Of a stretch of DNA of 64,000 nt, positions 27,635 to 36,020 are shown piece after piece. The notes beneath the pieces were generated by a model. It was not told the DNA's origin. It searched no databases and was given only the letters and a program-made list of their open reading frames with translations. Source of the DNA: AP-15 sp963700195 (GTDB lineage Bacteria > Pseudomonadota > Alphaproteobacteria > ATCC43930 > CGMCC-115725); assembly GCA_963700195.1 (NCBI GenBank), contig CAVOWQ010000032.1, positions 137,646-201,645 on the forward strand, given 5' to 3'. Every line of letters starts with the position of its first letter. Within the stretch, counting starts at the first letter, position 1. The position numbers and the translations under genes are program-made.

Positions 27635-27652
27635 CCACCCAGAAGAGACGCC

Positions 27653-27724
27653 GGTCAGGGAGAGTTTCCCGGTCAGGGAGAGTTTCCCGGTCAAGGAGAG
27701 TTTCCCGGTCAGGGAGAGTTTCAT
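27653..27724 (+). repeat. Four tandem 18-bp repeats carrying the Shine-Dalgarno of the second binding-protein gene
   Basis: GGTCAGGGAGAGTTTCCC recurs at 27653, 27671, 27689 (one G changed to A) and 27707, the last running straight into the ATG at 27723. Each unit holds a purine-rich ribosome-binding sequence AGGGAGAG, so the leader offers four stacked candidate sites, of which only the last is at the right distance. The first paralogue has one related unit. The array could have grown by replication slippage and might tune translation; that effect is inference. Confidence 0.85.
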
Positions 27725-29522
27725 GGATGATCGAGAGCTGCGAGAGCTCGTTTCCGCAGTAAAGGTCGGGCGCCTGTCGCGCCGCGCCTTCGTGCACAAG
27801 ATGTTCGGTCTCGGTCTTGCCGCGCCTGTTGCGACCCAGCTGTTGGCCCATGCCGGGCTGGCGCAAACCGCACCCTCAACCGACTACAAGCCGACCAAAG
27901 CCGGCGGCGGCGGGGCGCTCAAACTGTTGTTCTGGCAGGCCGCCACCCTGCTCAATCCCCATTTCGCCGTCGGGGCCAAGGACGCGGAAGGATGCCGGAT
28001 TTTTTACGAGCCGCTCGCAGCCTGGGATCCCGACGGCAACTTGGCTCCGGTGCTCGCCGCCGAGATTCCCGACATCGAGAACGGCGGGGTTGCAGCAGAC
28101 GGCATGTCGGTAACCTGGAAACTCAAGAAAGGGGTGCAGTGGCACGACGGCCGGGCTTTCACCGCCGATGATGTCGTATTCAACTGGGAATACGCCTCTG
28201 ACCCGGCGACAGCCGCGACGACGATCGCCAGTTATCGGGATATAAAGGTCGAAAAGATCGACCCGCTTACCGTGCGCGTTCGCTTCGAACAGCCGACACC
28301 ATTCTGGGCCGGTGCGTTCGTCGCCGGCTCGGGCATGATCATTCCGAAACATTTGTTCGAGCCCTACAAAGGCGCCAATTCGCGCGATGCCCCAGCAAAC
28401 CTCAAACCGGTGGGCACCGGCCCCTATCGGTTTGTCGAGTTCAAACCCGGTGATCTCGTCAGGGGCGAACGGGATCCCTCCTATCATGTCGCCAACCGGC
28501 CGTACTTCGACACCATCGAGATGAAGGGCGGCGGCGACGCGGTGTCGGCGGCGCGCGCCGTGATCCAGACCGGCGAATACGACTACGCCTGGAACATGCA
28601 GGTCGAGGACGAGATCCTTTTGAGACTGGAGAACGCGGGCAACGCCAAGGGTCGCGCCGAGATCGTGCAGAGCAGGGCAATGGAGCACATCCAGCTCAAC
28701 AGCGCCGATCCGTGGACCGAAGTCGATGGCGAGCGCTCGAGCCCCAAGACGAAGCATCCCTTGCTCAGCGATCCGGCCGTCAGGCAGGCGCTCCGCCTCC
28801 TCGTCGATCGCGCCTCGGTCGAGAAGTACATTTATGGGCGCACCGGTGTCGCAACCGGAAATTTTCTCAACGACCCGGAGCGCTTCGTTTCGAAGAACAC
28901 GAAATGGGAGTTCAACGTCGATAAAGCGAACCAGCTGCTGGATGAGGCTGGCTGGAAGCGCGGCCCAGACGGCATCCGCGCCAAGGACGGCAAAAAGCTC
29001 AAGCTCGTATTCCAGACCTCGATCAACGCCCCGCGCCAGAAGACCCAGGCGATTGTGAAGCAGGCCTGCCAGAAAGCAGGCATCGACGTGGAGCTGAAGT
29101 CGGTCACGGCGTCGGTCTATTTCTCCTCCGATGTAGCAAATCCCGATACCGCCAGGAAGTTCTACTCGGACATTCAGATGTACACGATAGGCTCGCCTTC
29201 GGTCCCCGATCCGGGGTTGTTCATGCAGCAGTTCTTGTCCTGGGAGATCGCTTCGAGGGCCAACAAATGGCAGGGCCGCAATCCGATGCGCTGGCGCAGT
29301 GACGCGTATGACGAGACGTATCGGAAGGCAGAGCGCGAGCTCGATCCGGTCAAGCGCGCCGCGCTGTTCATTTCAATGAACGACATGGCGGTTGACGACG
29401 GAGTCGTGATCCCGGTCGTGAACCGCCGCTGGGTGGCGGCGATGTCGCACAAGCTCAGAGCGACCTTGAGCGGCTGGGACAATGATTTCTGGAACCTGAA
29501 AGACTGGTACCGCGAAGCGTGA
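27723..29522 (+). CDS. ABC importer solute-binding protein, family 5 (peptide type), copy 2
   Basis: This 599-residue protein is collinear with copy 1 and clearly a tandem duplicate (shared AGGGGALKL/FWQA region, SRDAPANLKPVGTGPYRFVE, FQTSINAPRQKTQAIVKQAC). It has its own twin-arginine-type signal SRRAFVHKM. Differences cluster in the C-terminal third (KFYSDIQMYTIGSPSVPDPG against the TTTMGEPDPGF region of copy 1), where ligand contacts may differ. The ATG at 27723 follows the last of four tandem repeats with a strong ribosome site. The permease gene starts 24 bp after its stop. Confidence 0.92.
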   Translation: MDDRELRELVSAVKVGRLSRRAFVHKMFGLGLAAPVATQLLAHAGLAQTAPSTDYKPTKAGGGGALKLLFWQAATLLNPHFAVGAKDAEGCRIFYEPLAAWDPDGNLAPVLAAEIPDIENGGVAADGMSVTWKLKKGVQWHDGRAFTADDVVFNWEYASDPATAATTIASYRDIKVEKIDPLTVRVRFEQPTPFWAGAFVAGSGMIIPKHLFEPYKGANSRDAPANLKPVGTGPYRFVEFKPGDLVRGERDPSYHVANRPYFDTIEMKGGGDAVSAARAVIQTGEYDYAWNMQVEDEILLRLENAGNAKGRAEIVQSRAMEHIQLNSADPWTEVDGERSSPKTKHPLLSDPAVRQALRLLVDRASVEKYIYGRTGVATGNFLNDPERFVSKNTKWEFNVDKANQLLDEAGWKRGPDGIRAKDGKKLKLVFQTSINAPRQKTQAIVKQACQKAGIDVELKSVTASVYFSSDVANPDTARKFYSDIQMYTIGSPSVPDPGLFMQQFLSWEIASRANKWQGRNPMRWRSDAYDETYRKAERELDPVKRAALFISMNDMAVDDGVVIPVVNRRWVAAMSHKLRATLSGWDNDFWNLKDWYREA

Positions 29523-29546
29523 CTCGCTCTGCATCAGCATAGGGTT

Positions 29547-30506
29547 ATGAGCCGATACCTACTCCGGCGTTTGCTGATCGCGGTCCCGAGCCTCCTCGGG
29601 ATCAGCGTGGTGCTCTTCACGGTGCTGGCGCTGGCGCCCGGCGACCCGTTCGGGGAGCTCGCGAGCAACCCGAATGTCCCACCCGAGGTTGGGGCCGCAT
29701 TGCGCGCGAAGTTCGGGCTCGACGATCCGATCGCGCTGCGCTATCTGCACTGGCTTTCCGCGATGCTGCACGGCGACTGGGGCTTTTCTTTCGTCAGCCG
29801 GATGGATGTCGACACCCTGATCCTCCAGCGGCTGCCGGTCACATTGCTCATCATCGGATCGTCGCAGGTCCTCGCGCTGCTGATCGCTCTGCCGGTCGGC
29901 GTGTATTCGGCAGTGCGGCCGTACTCGATCTTCGACCACATCGCCAATCTGCTGGCGTTCGTCGGCTTTTCATTGCCGACATTCTTCACCGGTCTTCTGT
30001 TCATCCTGCTGTTCAGCATCCATCTCGATTGGCTGCCTTTCGTTTACCGCACCGACCTCAACGCCACCGGTTGGGATTGGTACTGGGAGCAGTTCAAACA
30101 GTCGGCGATGCCGGTGGCGGTGCTCGCACTGTTGCAGGCGGCCTCCTGGACCCGTTATGTGCGCTCCTCGGTGCTCGAAGTAAGCCGGCTCGACTATGTG
30201 ACGACCGCCCGCGCCAAAGGGCTCCCCGAACGCATGGTCGTGATCAAGCATGTCGTGGGCAATGCGTTGATCCCTGTCGTGACCCTGGTCGCACTTCAAA
30301 TGCCGGGACTGTTCGGCGGCGCCATCGTCACCGAGCAGATATTCCGCATCCCCGGCATCGGATCGTTGTTGATCAGCTCGATTCTCGCCAATGACACGCC
30401 GGTCATCATGGCGGTCACATTTGTGTTCGCCTGCCTGGTGATCCTGTTCAACCTGCTTGCCGATGTCCTTTATGGCTGGCTCGACCCTCGCATCGCCTAC
30501 CGCTAG
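29547..30506 (+). CDS. ABC transporter permease, DppB/OppB type
   Basis: This inner-membrane subunit forms half of the transport channel. The 319-residue product begins MSRYLLRRLLIAVPSLLGIS, with an N-terminal helix and LALAPGDPF typical of DppB. Six membrane segments are visible. The EAA coupling loop that contacts the ATPase reads YVTTARAKGLPERMVVIKHV, and the C-terminal LADVLYGWLDPRIAYR is the classic end. The next permease starts four bases after its stop. Confidence 0.93.
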   Translation: MSRYLLRRLLIAVPSLLGISVVLFTVLALAPGDPFGELASNPNVPPEVGAALRAKFGLDDPIALRYLHWLSAMLHGDWGFSFVSRMDVDTLILQRLPVTLLIIGSSQVLALLIALPVGVYSAVRPYSIFDHIANLLAFVGFSLPTFFTGLLFILLFSIHLDWLPFVYRTDLNATGWDWYWEQFKQSAMPVAVLALLQAASWTRYVRSSVLEVSRLDYVTTARAKGLPERMVVIKHVVGNALIPVVTLVALQMPGLFGGAIVTEQIFRIPGIGSLLISSILANDTPVIMAVTFVFACLVILFNLLADVLYGWLDPRIAYR

Positions 30507-30510
30507 CGCG

Positions 30511-31414
30511 ATGCCGGAGGGCATCGTCCTTGGCGAGCGGGGATCGCCCGCCGGCGAGATCTGGCGGCGCTTTCGCCGGCATAAGCTCGCCGTCGCGAGC
30601 ACCGTCATTCTGGCATTGATGGCGCTGGCGGTGGCATTCGGGCCGCTGCTGTGGCGAGTGCCGATCAACGACATCGACTTTCAGCTCGCATCTCGAAGGC
30701 CCGTCGTGGAATCATCCATTCGGCACCGACGACCTCGGCCAGGATCTGCTCGCCCGGATGCTTTATGGCGGCCGCATATCGCTGGCAGTCGGATTGGCGG
30801 CTATGCTGGTGGCGATCACCTTCGGCACAGCCGTCGGGGCGGTTGCCGGCATGTCCCACGGCAGTATCGATGCGGCGCTGATGTGGCTTACCGACCTGTT
30901 CCTGTCACTGCCGCCATTGCCATTGTTGTTGCTGATTATTTACCTGTTTCGCGAGCCCTTGACGCAACTGGTCGGGCTCGAGGCCGGCACCTTCATTCTG
31001 ATTGTCGTGGTGATCGGTGGCTTTCGGTGGATGCAGGTGGCGCGGCTCGTGCGCGCACAGTTTTTTTCGCTGCGCGAAAAGGAGTTTGTCGAGGCGGCGC
31101 GGGCTCTCGGCATGACCGGCTTGCGGCTGGTGATGCGGCACATCCTGCCGAACTCGTTGGGGCCCATCATCGTCGCCGGTACGATCGACGTCGCCGCCGC
31201 CATCATTGCCGAATCGACCCTGTCCTTTCTCGGCCTCGGCTTCCCGCCCGACATCCCCACCTGGGGACGCATTTTGTTCGACGCCAAAGACTACCTCGAC
31301 ATCGCCCCGCACTGGGCGTTGATTGCCGGCGGGGCGATCTTTCTCGCGGTGCTGTCGATCAACTTCATCGGCGACGGATTGCGCGACGCGCTGGATCCCC
31401 GCACCCAGGCCTAG
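30511..31414 (+). CDS. ABC transporter permease, DppC/OppC type, frameshifted near 30690
   Basis: The second channel half starts at ATG 30511 (MPEGIVLGERGSPAGEIWRR) with the DppC N-terminal helix LAVASTVILALMALAVAFGP. Near 30690 one extra base shifts the frame. The protein continues EGPSWNHPFGTDDLGQDLLA then RMLYGGRISLAVG, then the EAA loop KEFVEAARALGMTGLRLVMR, and ends LSINFIGDGLRDALDPRTQA. Corrected, it is about 300 residues. No ATPase genes (DppD/DppF) follow, so ATPases must come from elsewhere. Confidence 0.9.
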
Positions 31415-31559
31415 CTATAGCTAGCCGGTTTCGATACGCGCTAACTGGACCAACAGAAGAGGGCCGGGAGGCCACAGCTTCACCGGCTGGCTTTGCACGA
31501 GCAGAGAGAAAGAAAGAGGCATTCGAGGGGTAATGCAGTCCTCTAAGAACTGCAAACCG

Positions 31560-31748
31560 TCATCCCCGATATCGTGCTCTTCCATTCACCGTAGCTGCGT
31601 GCGCGTTCGGCAAGCGTACCCGGCTGCGACCCTCGACGGTGCGGGTGCGGATTAGATTGCGTTCCACGTCCGCCAACCCGCTTAACACGGCGAGCATCAA
31701 TCGTCCGGTGCAGGTGCCGGTGTCGGCCCACGGCTCGGCCACTGACAT
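31560..31748 (-). pseudogene. Fragment of a serine recombinase (resolvase) gene
   Basis: The segment AEPWADTGTCTGRLMLAVLS then GLADVERNLIRTRTVEGRSR matches the end of the resolvase catalytic domain. It corresponds to AWADTTTAHGRLMLTVLGGL in the recombinase at 34788-35341. The catalytic Ser and the helix-turn-helix tail are absent. It abuts a truncated deacetylase gene, so it probably marks one edge of an insertion. Confidence 0.65.
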
Positions 31749-31751
31749 TGC

Positions 31752-32172
31752 GCAGAGCGGCGTCGCGTTGGACCTGTTGAAGGAAGCCGGCTATCGATAC
31801 GTGATGGATTGGGCGATGGACGATCAGCCCATTTGGATGCGGACCCGCGCCGGACCGATCCTGTCGGTGCCCTACCCGCTCGAGATCAACGACTGGCCGG
31901 CACTGGTTTACCGGCGCCACACCGGACGGCAATTCGCCGAGATGGTGATCGACCAGTTCGACGAGATGCTGGAGCAGTCGCGAAAATACCCGCTGGTCTT
32001 CGCAGTCTCCGTGCACCCCTTCATAATCGGCCAGCCATTCCGCCTGCGCGCCTTCCGCGACGCCGTCCGCCACATCGTCCGCCACCGCGATCGGCTATGG
32101 ATCACCACCCCCGGCGAGATCGCGCGCTATTGCGAGAGCCTGCCGACAGGCACAATCCTAGGCTCGGAGTAG
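31752..32172 (+). pseudogene. C-terminal fragment of a polysaccharide deacetylase-family protein
   Basis: The frame reads GVALDLLKEAGYRYVMDWAM then DDQPIWMRTRAGPILSVPYP and LEINDWPALVYRRHTGRQFA, and ends LWITTPGEIARYCESLPTG. This is the second half of NodB-like deacetylases (chitooligosaccharide/allantoin-type PF01522), which remove acyl groups from sugars or open imide rings. The N-terminal metal-binding half is missing, replaced by the resolvase fragment. It is an interrupted host gene. Confidence 0.7.
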
Positions 32173-32335
32173 CGCATGGTAGCCGGGGCCCGATGCCGGT
32201 TCGCAATCGCCGAATACCGCGAAGGTGTGGGAGGCCGTGCAAGGCGACGTGCGGCACGGCGCGCGGGCCTCGGTCTGTCTGTCTGTCTTGTCTCTCACGG
32301 ATAAGAGGAGATTCTGAAAAATCGATGCCGCGGGT

Positions 32336-33136
32336 TTAGGCGGAAGGGATAGTCCCTTCCATTAGTTCCGGCCAGTGAGCCCAGTGTTCGAAGGCGACAC
32401 AGTCTTTCCAGCATTGTATGAGAGGATCGATCAATTCGCTCCCAAGCAAGCTATCGACGAACCATGCTGCCCTCCACGTGCAAGCAATGGCGGTCGAAAG
32501 AGCTACGTGATCCCTGACATCTTCATATTGTTTCCATCGATCAGGATCACTTGTTCGTGGCCCCAGGTGCTCCATGTAGTCGGTATTATGGATGTTTCGC
32601 GAGAAATTACGGTAAACGATGTTGTATAACTCACTGAGTCCAAGTTGTCGTGCTCTAGCCTCGACAGAAAGGCCCGTAAAACCATTATTTTGCATCCTCG
32701 CGGCAAGGTCTTTTCCGTGCTTTCGGATCAGAATCTTTTCGTCGTTGAGCAGTTGCTTTGGCGTCGGGGCTTCTGCCACGAGATCAAGGCCGCGAAAATC
32801 TGATTGGCGTTGTTGACGTATCTTTTGTAGCATCATCGTGTCGAGCACTCTGCTTGCAGCCGCCACGGGGTCTTCAGCCCATAACCGAAGAAAAAGTGCC
32901 ATATCGATGCGAATTTCAAAAAGTATTCGGATGAGGGCCTGCGCTTGTATCGGAAGATTGGCGCTGTAAAGAAGCTGGATCGCGCGAAGTGTATCAACGC
33001 TCTTCCAAAACATGCTAGCGAGTATTCGTATTTGAACGCTGTCCATATGGGGCTCCGATGACGTTTTGTCGAGTATTTTTGCGCAAATTACCGTGATGGC
33101 ACCTATTAGGTCATCCCACTTTTTCTTGTCTTTCAC
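32336..33136 (-). CDS. DUF5677 family protein
   Basis: The GTG at 33136 is chosen because AGGAG lies nine bases upstream; the open frame extends upstream over the DUF4411 gene but that part is antisense-like noise. The 266-residue product starts VKDKKKWDDLIGAITVICAK and is mostly helical, with QALIRILFEIRIDMALFLRL near residues 66-85. An Arg176-x6-His183 pair in YRNFSRNIHNTD fits the spacing of the Rx4-6H motif of HEPN ribonucleases; I offer that as inference only. It is the third gene of an operon with an XRE-ImmA regulator and a PIN-like protein, 55 bp after the latter. Possible role: toxin or defence effector. Confidence 0.75.
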   Translation of the reverse strand: MKDKKKWDDLIGAITVICAKILDKTSSEPHMDSVQIRILASMFWKSVDTLRAIQLLYSANLPIQAQALIRILFEIRIDMALFLRLWAEDPVAAASRVLDTMMLQKIRQQRQSDFRGLDLVAEAPTPKQLLNDEKILIRKHGKDLAARMQNNGFTGLSVEARARQLGLSELYNIVYRNFSRNIHNTDYMEHLGPRTSDPDRWKQYEDVRDHVALSTAIACTWRAAWFVDSLLGSELIDPLIQCWKDCVAFEHWAHWPELMEGTIPSA

Positions 33137-33191
33137 AGGAAATGCTCCTGAAATAAGTCCGGTGAGGCGGCTTGGAGCGGGCCGCAAGAAG

Positions 33192-33662
33192 CTAAAATTG
33201 CCAGCCCTCTTCTTCCATGAATTCTTCGAGCGAGAGACACCTGACGCGAAAGTGCTGGCAGATGTTCGGAATTCTGGCCGCATTGGGCTTAAGCTGCTCC
33301 ATTGTAACGACGGAGCGCCCCTCAACGGCTGCTTTGGCAATGACAAAAGGGTCGGCGTTCTTCCCACCTTTAAGAAGCTTTTGCTGCTCAATGTTCTGTT
33401 GGAAATGAGGCACCCTGTAAATTCTCGCGACGAACTGGCCTTCTGCGGCAGTGGGCGTCGCAAATAGCTCGGTGTGGTCTTTGGCCCACGCCAACAAACT
33501 TTCCGGCGCTCCGTCCTCGATCTCGCGCAGGGCTTCGCGCGTCGAGACAATGCGTCCTTCCGCTACCAGCCCGTCAAAATGCTCCCACAAACTACGAAAG
33601 GTGTTGCGGTAGAAATTTTTGAACAGCACCGAAAGCGGCGAATTGTCGAAAACGTAGCTCAT
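33192..33662 (-). CDS. DUF4411 PIN-like putative toxin
   Basis: DUF4411 proteins are PIN-fold and are often paired with XRE-ImmA genes as predicted toxin-antitoxin modules (established in family surveys; exact activity unproven). The 156-residue product starts MSYVFDNSPLSVLFKNFYRN with the first catalytic Asp6. It has acidic residues near 43-50 (REALREIEDG) and Asp104 in GKNADPFVIAKAAVEG, matching the PIN acidic triad. Its ATG overlaps the stop of the upstream gene in TAATG, so the pair is translationally coupled. Confidence 0.85.
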   Translation of the reverse strand: MSYVFDNSPLSVLFKNFYRNTFRSLWEHFDGLVAEGRIVSTREALREIEDGAPESLLAWAKDHTELFATPTAAEGQFVARIYRVPHFQQNIEQQKLLKGGKNADPFVIAKAAVEGRSVVTMEQLKPNAARIPNICQHFRVRCLSLEEFMEEEGWQF

Positions 33663-34795
33663 TAGCTGCCCGATAAATACTCTTCGAGCGTGCTGACGTT
33701 TCGTGGTTTTGTGTCGAGATATTCGGCAAGCTGCTCATCATCGATCTTGTTCTGATAATATTGTCGGAAGGCCAACTCCATGTATTCGCGGCCGAGATAG
33801 GTGATCTGGGTTCGATACCAGTTTCCACCGCTGCCGCCAGTCCTTTGGCTTCCCCAAATCTGGGCTGCGCGCGTGTATTCGGCTTCATCGATCCAGCCAC
33901 GGTCGAGGAATTTTCGGTAAATCACTTCCCGGCTAACGTGAAATCGCTCGGCAACTTGCTCGGCGGCGCGTTCGGAGTGGTCGCGCGAGGCCATTGCCTG
34001 GTTGAATGCCGCCTCCGGCACTAAGAATTCAGCGGCAAATCTATTGCAGAGGATTTCGAGGCGGCGCTGCTGCTCCGGCAGCCTCGGGATATAGCGGTCT
34101 TCAAGCGTGTCGATCCCGCTTGTATGAAAGAGTAGATGCGCCAGTTCATGGAACAGGGTGAAAGTCTGGCGGGTTTTGGTCGAGCTATTATTGACGTAGA
34201 TGATCGGAAATTCGTCGTCGTAAAGGCTGAAACCGGAATAGGTGTCAACGCGAAACGCGTCCTTGAACACGAAAATGCCACTGGCCTGAAGGGCGGTTCG
34301 CCACGCTTTGAGGGCGGTTTCGTCGTCGGGCCATTGGTATTGCTCGGCAAGGGGAATGCCGATGTACTCGCGTATGCGCTCCGCCATGCGCGCAATGGAA
34401 ATATTGTCGGGAAAGCGAAGATCGCGAGTGATGAGCCGGGCGGCTGGATTACGCCCTTGCGTTAGCTCGGCCAAATTGATCTGTAGCGCCTTGGCCTTCC
34501 GCAACAGGAACCGTACTTGGCGCGGAATTTGGTCAAACTCGGCGTCGGGTAGCGTGCGGAACGACTTCCGGATGGGCGGTAGGGTCGGCGGCTCGGGGAA
34601 AAAGAACGCAGCAACCGGCAGCTTGAATTCGTCGGCAAGCCTCTCAAGCTGCGGGTAAGTGGGGAATGACGTGCCAGCTTCCCACGCGGCGATATGGGTA
34701 AATTTCTCCGCAGCCTCTTCGATAGTCAAACCGGCGCGGTTGCGCGCCCAGGCGACCATCTGCGGGTTGACGGGGATTTCTTCTCCTCTAGCCAT
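33662..34795 (-). CDS. XRE family regulator fused to an ImmA/IrrE metallopeptidase domain
   Basis: The 377-residue protein combines an N-terminal helix-turn-helix (residues about 10-62, QMVAWARNRAGLTIEEAAEK) with a COG2856 zinc-peptidase domain. The catalytic motif is HELAH at 216-220, within TFTLFHELAHLLFHTSG, and a downstream Glu region FAAEFLVPEAAF supplies the third ligand. Such proteins act as antitoxin or as a cleaving regulator that derepresses its operon under stress. It is first in the coupled operon with DUF4411 and DUF5677. Its start at 34795 overlaps the end of the recombinase gene by eight bases, tying the module to a mobile gene. Confidence 0.92.
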   Translation of the reverse strand: MARGEEIPVNPQMVAWARNRAGLTIEEAAEKFTHIAAWEAGTSFPTYPQLERLADEFKLPVAAFFFPEPPTLPPIRKSFRTLPDAEFDQIPRQVRFLLRKAKALQINLAELTQGRNPAARLITRDLRFPDNISIARMAERIREYIGIPLAEQYQWPDDETALKAWRTALQASGIFVFKDAFRVDTYSGFSLYDDEFPIIYVNNSSTKTRQTFTLFHELAHLLFHTSGIDTLEDRYIPRLPEQQRRLEILCNRFAAEFLVPEAAFNQAMASRDHSERAAEQVAERFHVSREVIYRKFLDRGWIDEAEYTRAAQIWGSQRTGGSGGNWYRTQITYLGREYMELAFRQYYQNKIDDEQLAEYLDTKPRNVSTLEEYLSGS

Positions 34796-35341
34796 GCGGC
34801 GCTCCGGTGACAGGAAGCCGGGAATTCGTGCTGTGGCTTAGGTTGTAGCTGCGCGCGATGCCGCGGATTCGCTCACCCTCCTCGCGACGGCAATTCGCCT
34901 CGCGTCTCTGATGTTCGGTCAATTTTGGTTTTCGTCCAAGCTTCACGCCGCGCGCTTTGGCCCGTTCCCTTCCTTCTCCCGTGCGGCTGCGGATTAGATC
35001 GCGCTCAAATTCGGCTAGGCCGCCGAGCACAGTAAGCATAAGCCGTCCATGCGCCGTCGTGGTATCGGCCCAGGCATCGCCGAGCGAACGGAAGCCAGCT
35101 TTTTTGTCGGTGATCGCCGCGAGGGTGTTCAACAGGTCGCGCGTTGATCGCGCCAGCCGGTCAAGCCGTGTCACCATCAGCACGTCGCTAGCGTCGAACT
35201 GGTCGAGCACGCGCCGAAGCTGTGCACGGTCGCTCTTGGCTCCGCTCGCCACTTCGCGGAACACCTTTCCCGCCTCAAATCCACGACTTGAGCCGTGACG
35301 CTCTGGCCGTCGGTCGATACCCGTGCATAGCCGTAGATCAT
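34788..35341 (-). CDS. Serine recombinase (resolvase/invertase family), frameshifted near 35280
   Basis: Small serine recombinases resolve transposon cointegrates or invert DNA. An ATG at 35341 opens MIYGYARVSTDGQSVTAQVV with the catalytic Ser in ARVST. Near 35280 the frame changes and the protein continues KVFREVASGAKSDRAQLRRV then DVLMVTRLDRLARSTRDLLN, GGLAEFERDLIRSRTGEG and a C-terminal helix-turn-helix RGIARSYNLSHSTNSRL. A few residues around the shift may be missing compared with relatives. It lies directly upstream of the XRE-ImmA operon on the same strand. Confidence 0.87.
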
Positions 35342-35377
35342 GCCCGTCCTTCCCCCGTTTTTTTTGGGAAGGATTCT

Positions 35378-35435
35378 GCACCAATATTACACACCAAAAA
35401 AGGGTAATTCCTTTTCAACGCTCTAATTTTGGTGC
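35378..35435. promoter_or_regulatory. Inverted repeat upstream of the recombinase, possible res site
   Basis: GCACCAA (35378-35384) and TTGGTGC (35429-35435) are exact inverse copies about 50 bp apart, in an A+T-rich stretch (TATTACACACCAAAAAAGG between them). Resolvases normally bind paired inverted sites just upstream of their gene, so the position is right. The match to a known res site cannot be judged by eye. Confidence 0.35.
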
Positions 35436-35519
35436 GAAATTCCTGATTTTCGCCAGCTTCGTTGGGATCGAGCGATCCGGAAGGATGTCGGCTGCGCTCC
35501 GTATGGTAGGCTGTCGCCT

Positions 35520-36020
35520 ATGGCCACCGAGGCTATTGGCTTCGTTCTTCGCAACCTGCCCGCCCTGCTGTTCGTCGCAGCACTCGTAATGGCGGCCAAG
35601 CGGCGTGACCACGGGTCCGCCGCCGAGCGGCTTCTATCGTGGATATTGTTGCTCCCGATTGGGGTCACAGGGCTATGGGCGGGGATCACGCACGTTTTCT
35701 TTCCTGCGACTGCGGCGACATATATCGGATGGCAGGTCAGTCCGTTCCAATTCGAGGTTGGCATGGCCGATCTAGCGATCGGCGTGACCGCCTGTATGGC
35801 TTTCTGGCGTGATCTGAGCTTCAAGGCCGCCGCTGTCAGTGCGGCTTCGATCTTTCTGCTCGGCGACGCGATAGGACATGTCAGACAGATGATCGTGGTA
35901 GCCAACTTTGCTCCGGGTAACGCCGGCGTCCCATTCTACATGGACGTCATATGCCCCGCGCTCGCCATCGTCCTTTTGGTGCTTGCGAAACGCTCCAGGA
36001 CGCGGCGCAAAACGTTCTGA
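35520..36020 (+). CDS. DUF6790-like integral membrane protein
   Basis: The 166-residue product has four membrane segments: LPALLFVAALVMAA, LLSWILLLPIGVTGLWAGIT, SFKAAAVSAASIFLLGDAIG and VICPALAIVLLVLA. Family features are GITHVFFPATAATYIGWQVS followed by PFQFEVGMADLA, and HVRQMIVVANFAPGNAG. I assign DUF6790 from memory of this motif order; the function is unknown. It is intact and follows the recombinase region divergently. Its 3' end overlaps the nominal end of the broken DUF1254 gene on the other strand. Confidence 0.7.
   Translation: MATEAIGFVLRNLPALLFVAALVMAAKRRDHGSAAERLLSWILLLPIGVTGLWAGITHVFFPATAATYIGWQVSPFQFEVGMADLAIGVTACMAFWRDLSFKAAAVSAASIFLLGDAIGHVRQMIVVANFAPGNAGVPFYMDVICPALAIVLLVLAKRSRTRRKTF

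Noticed and set aside
26222..27799. 525-codon minus-strand open frame under the binding-protein genes, with LSLTGK repeats
   Set aside because: The repeated peptide is only the antisense of the tandem ribosome-site repeat; the binding proteins on the plus strand are certain.
32270..32300. Short GTCT tetranucleotide run
   Set aside because: Only about three units in non-coding DNA beside a broken gene; too short to argue for phase variation.
33137..33550. N-terminal extension of the DUF5677 protein
   Set aside because: It runs in another frame of the DUF4411 gene and lacks conserved sequence; a GTG with AGGAG upstream at 33136 is a better start.
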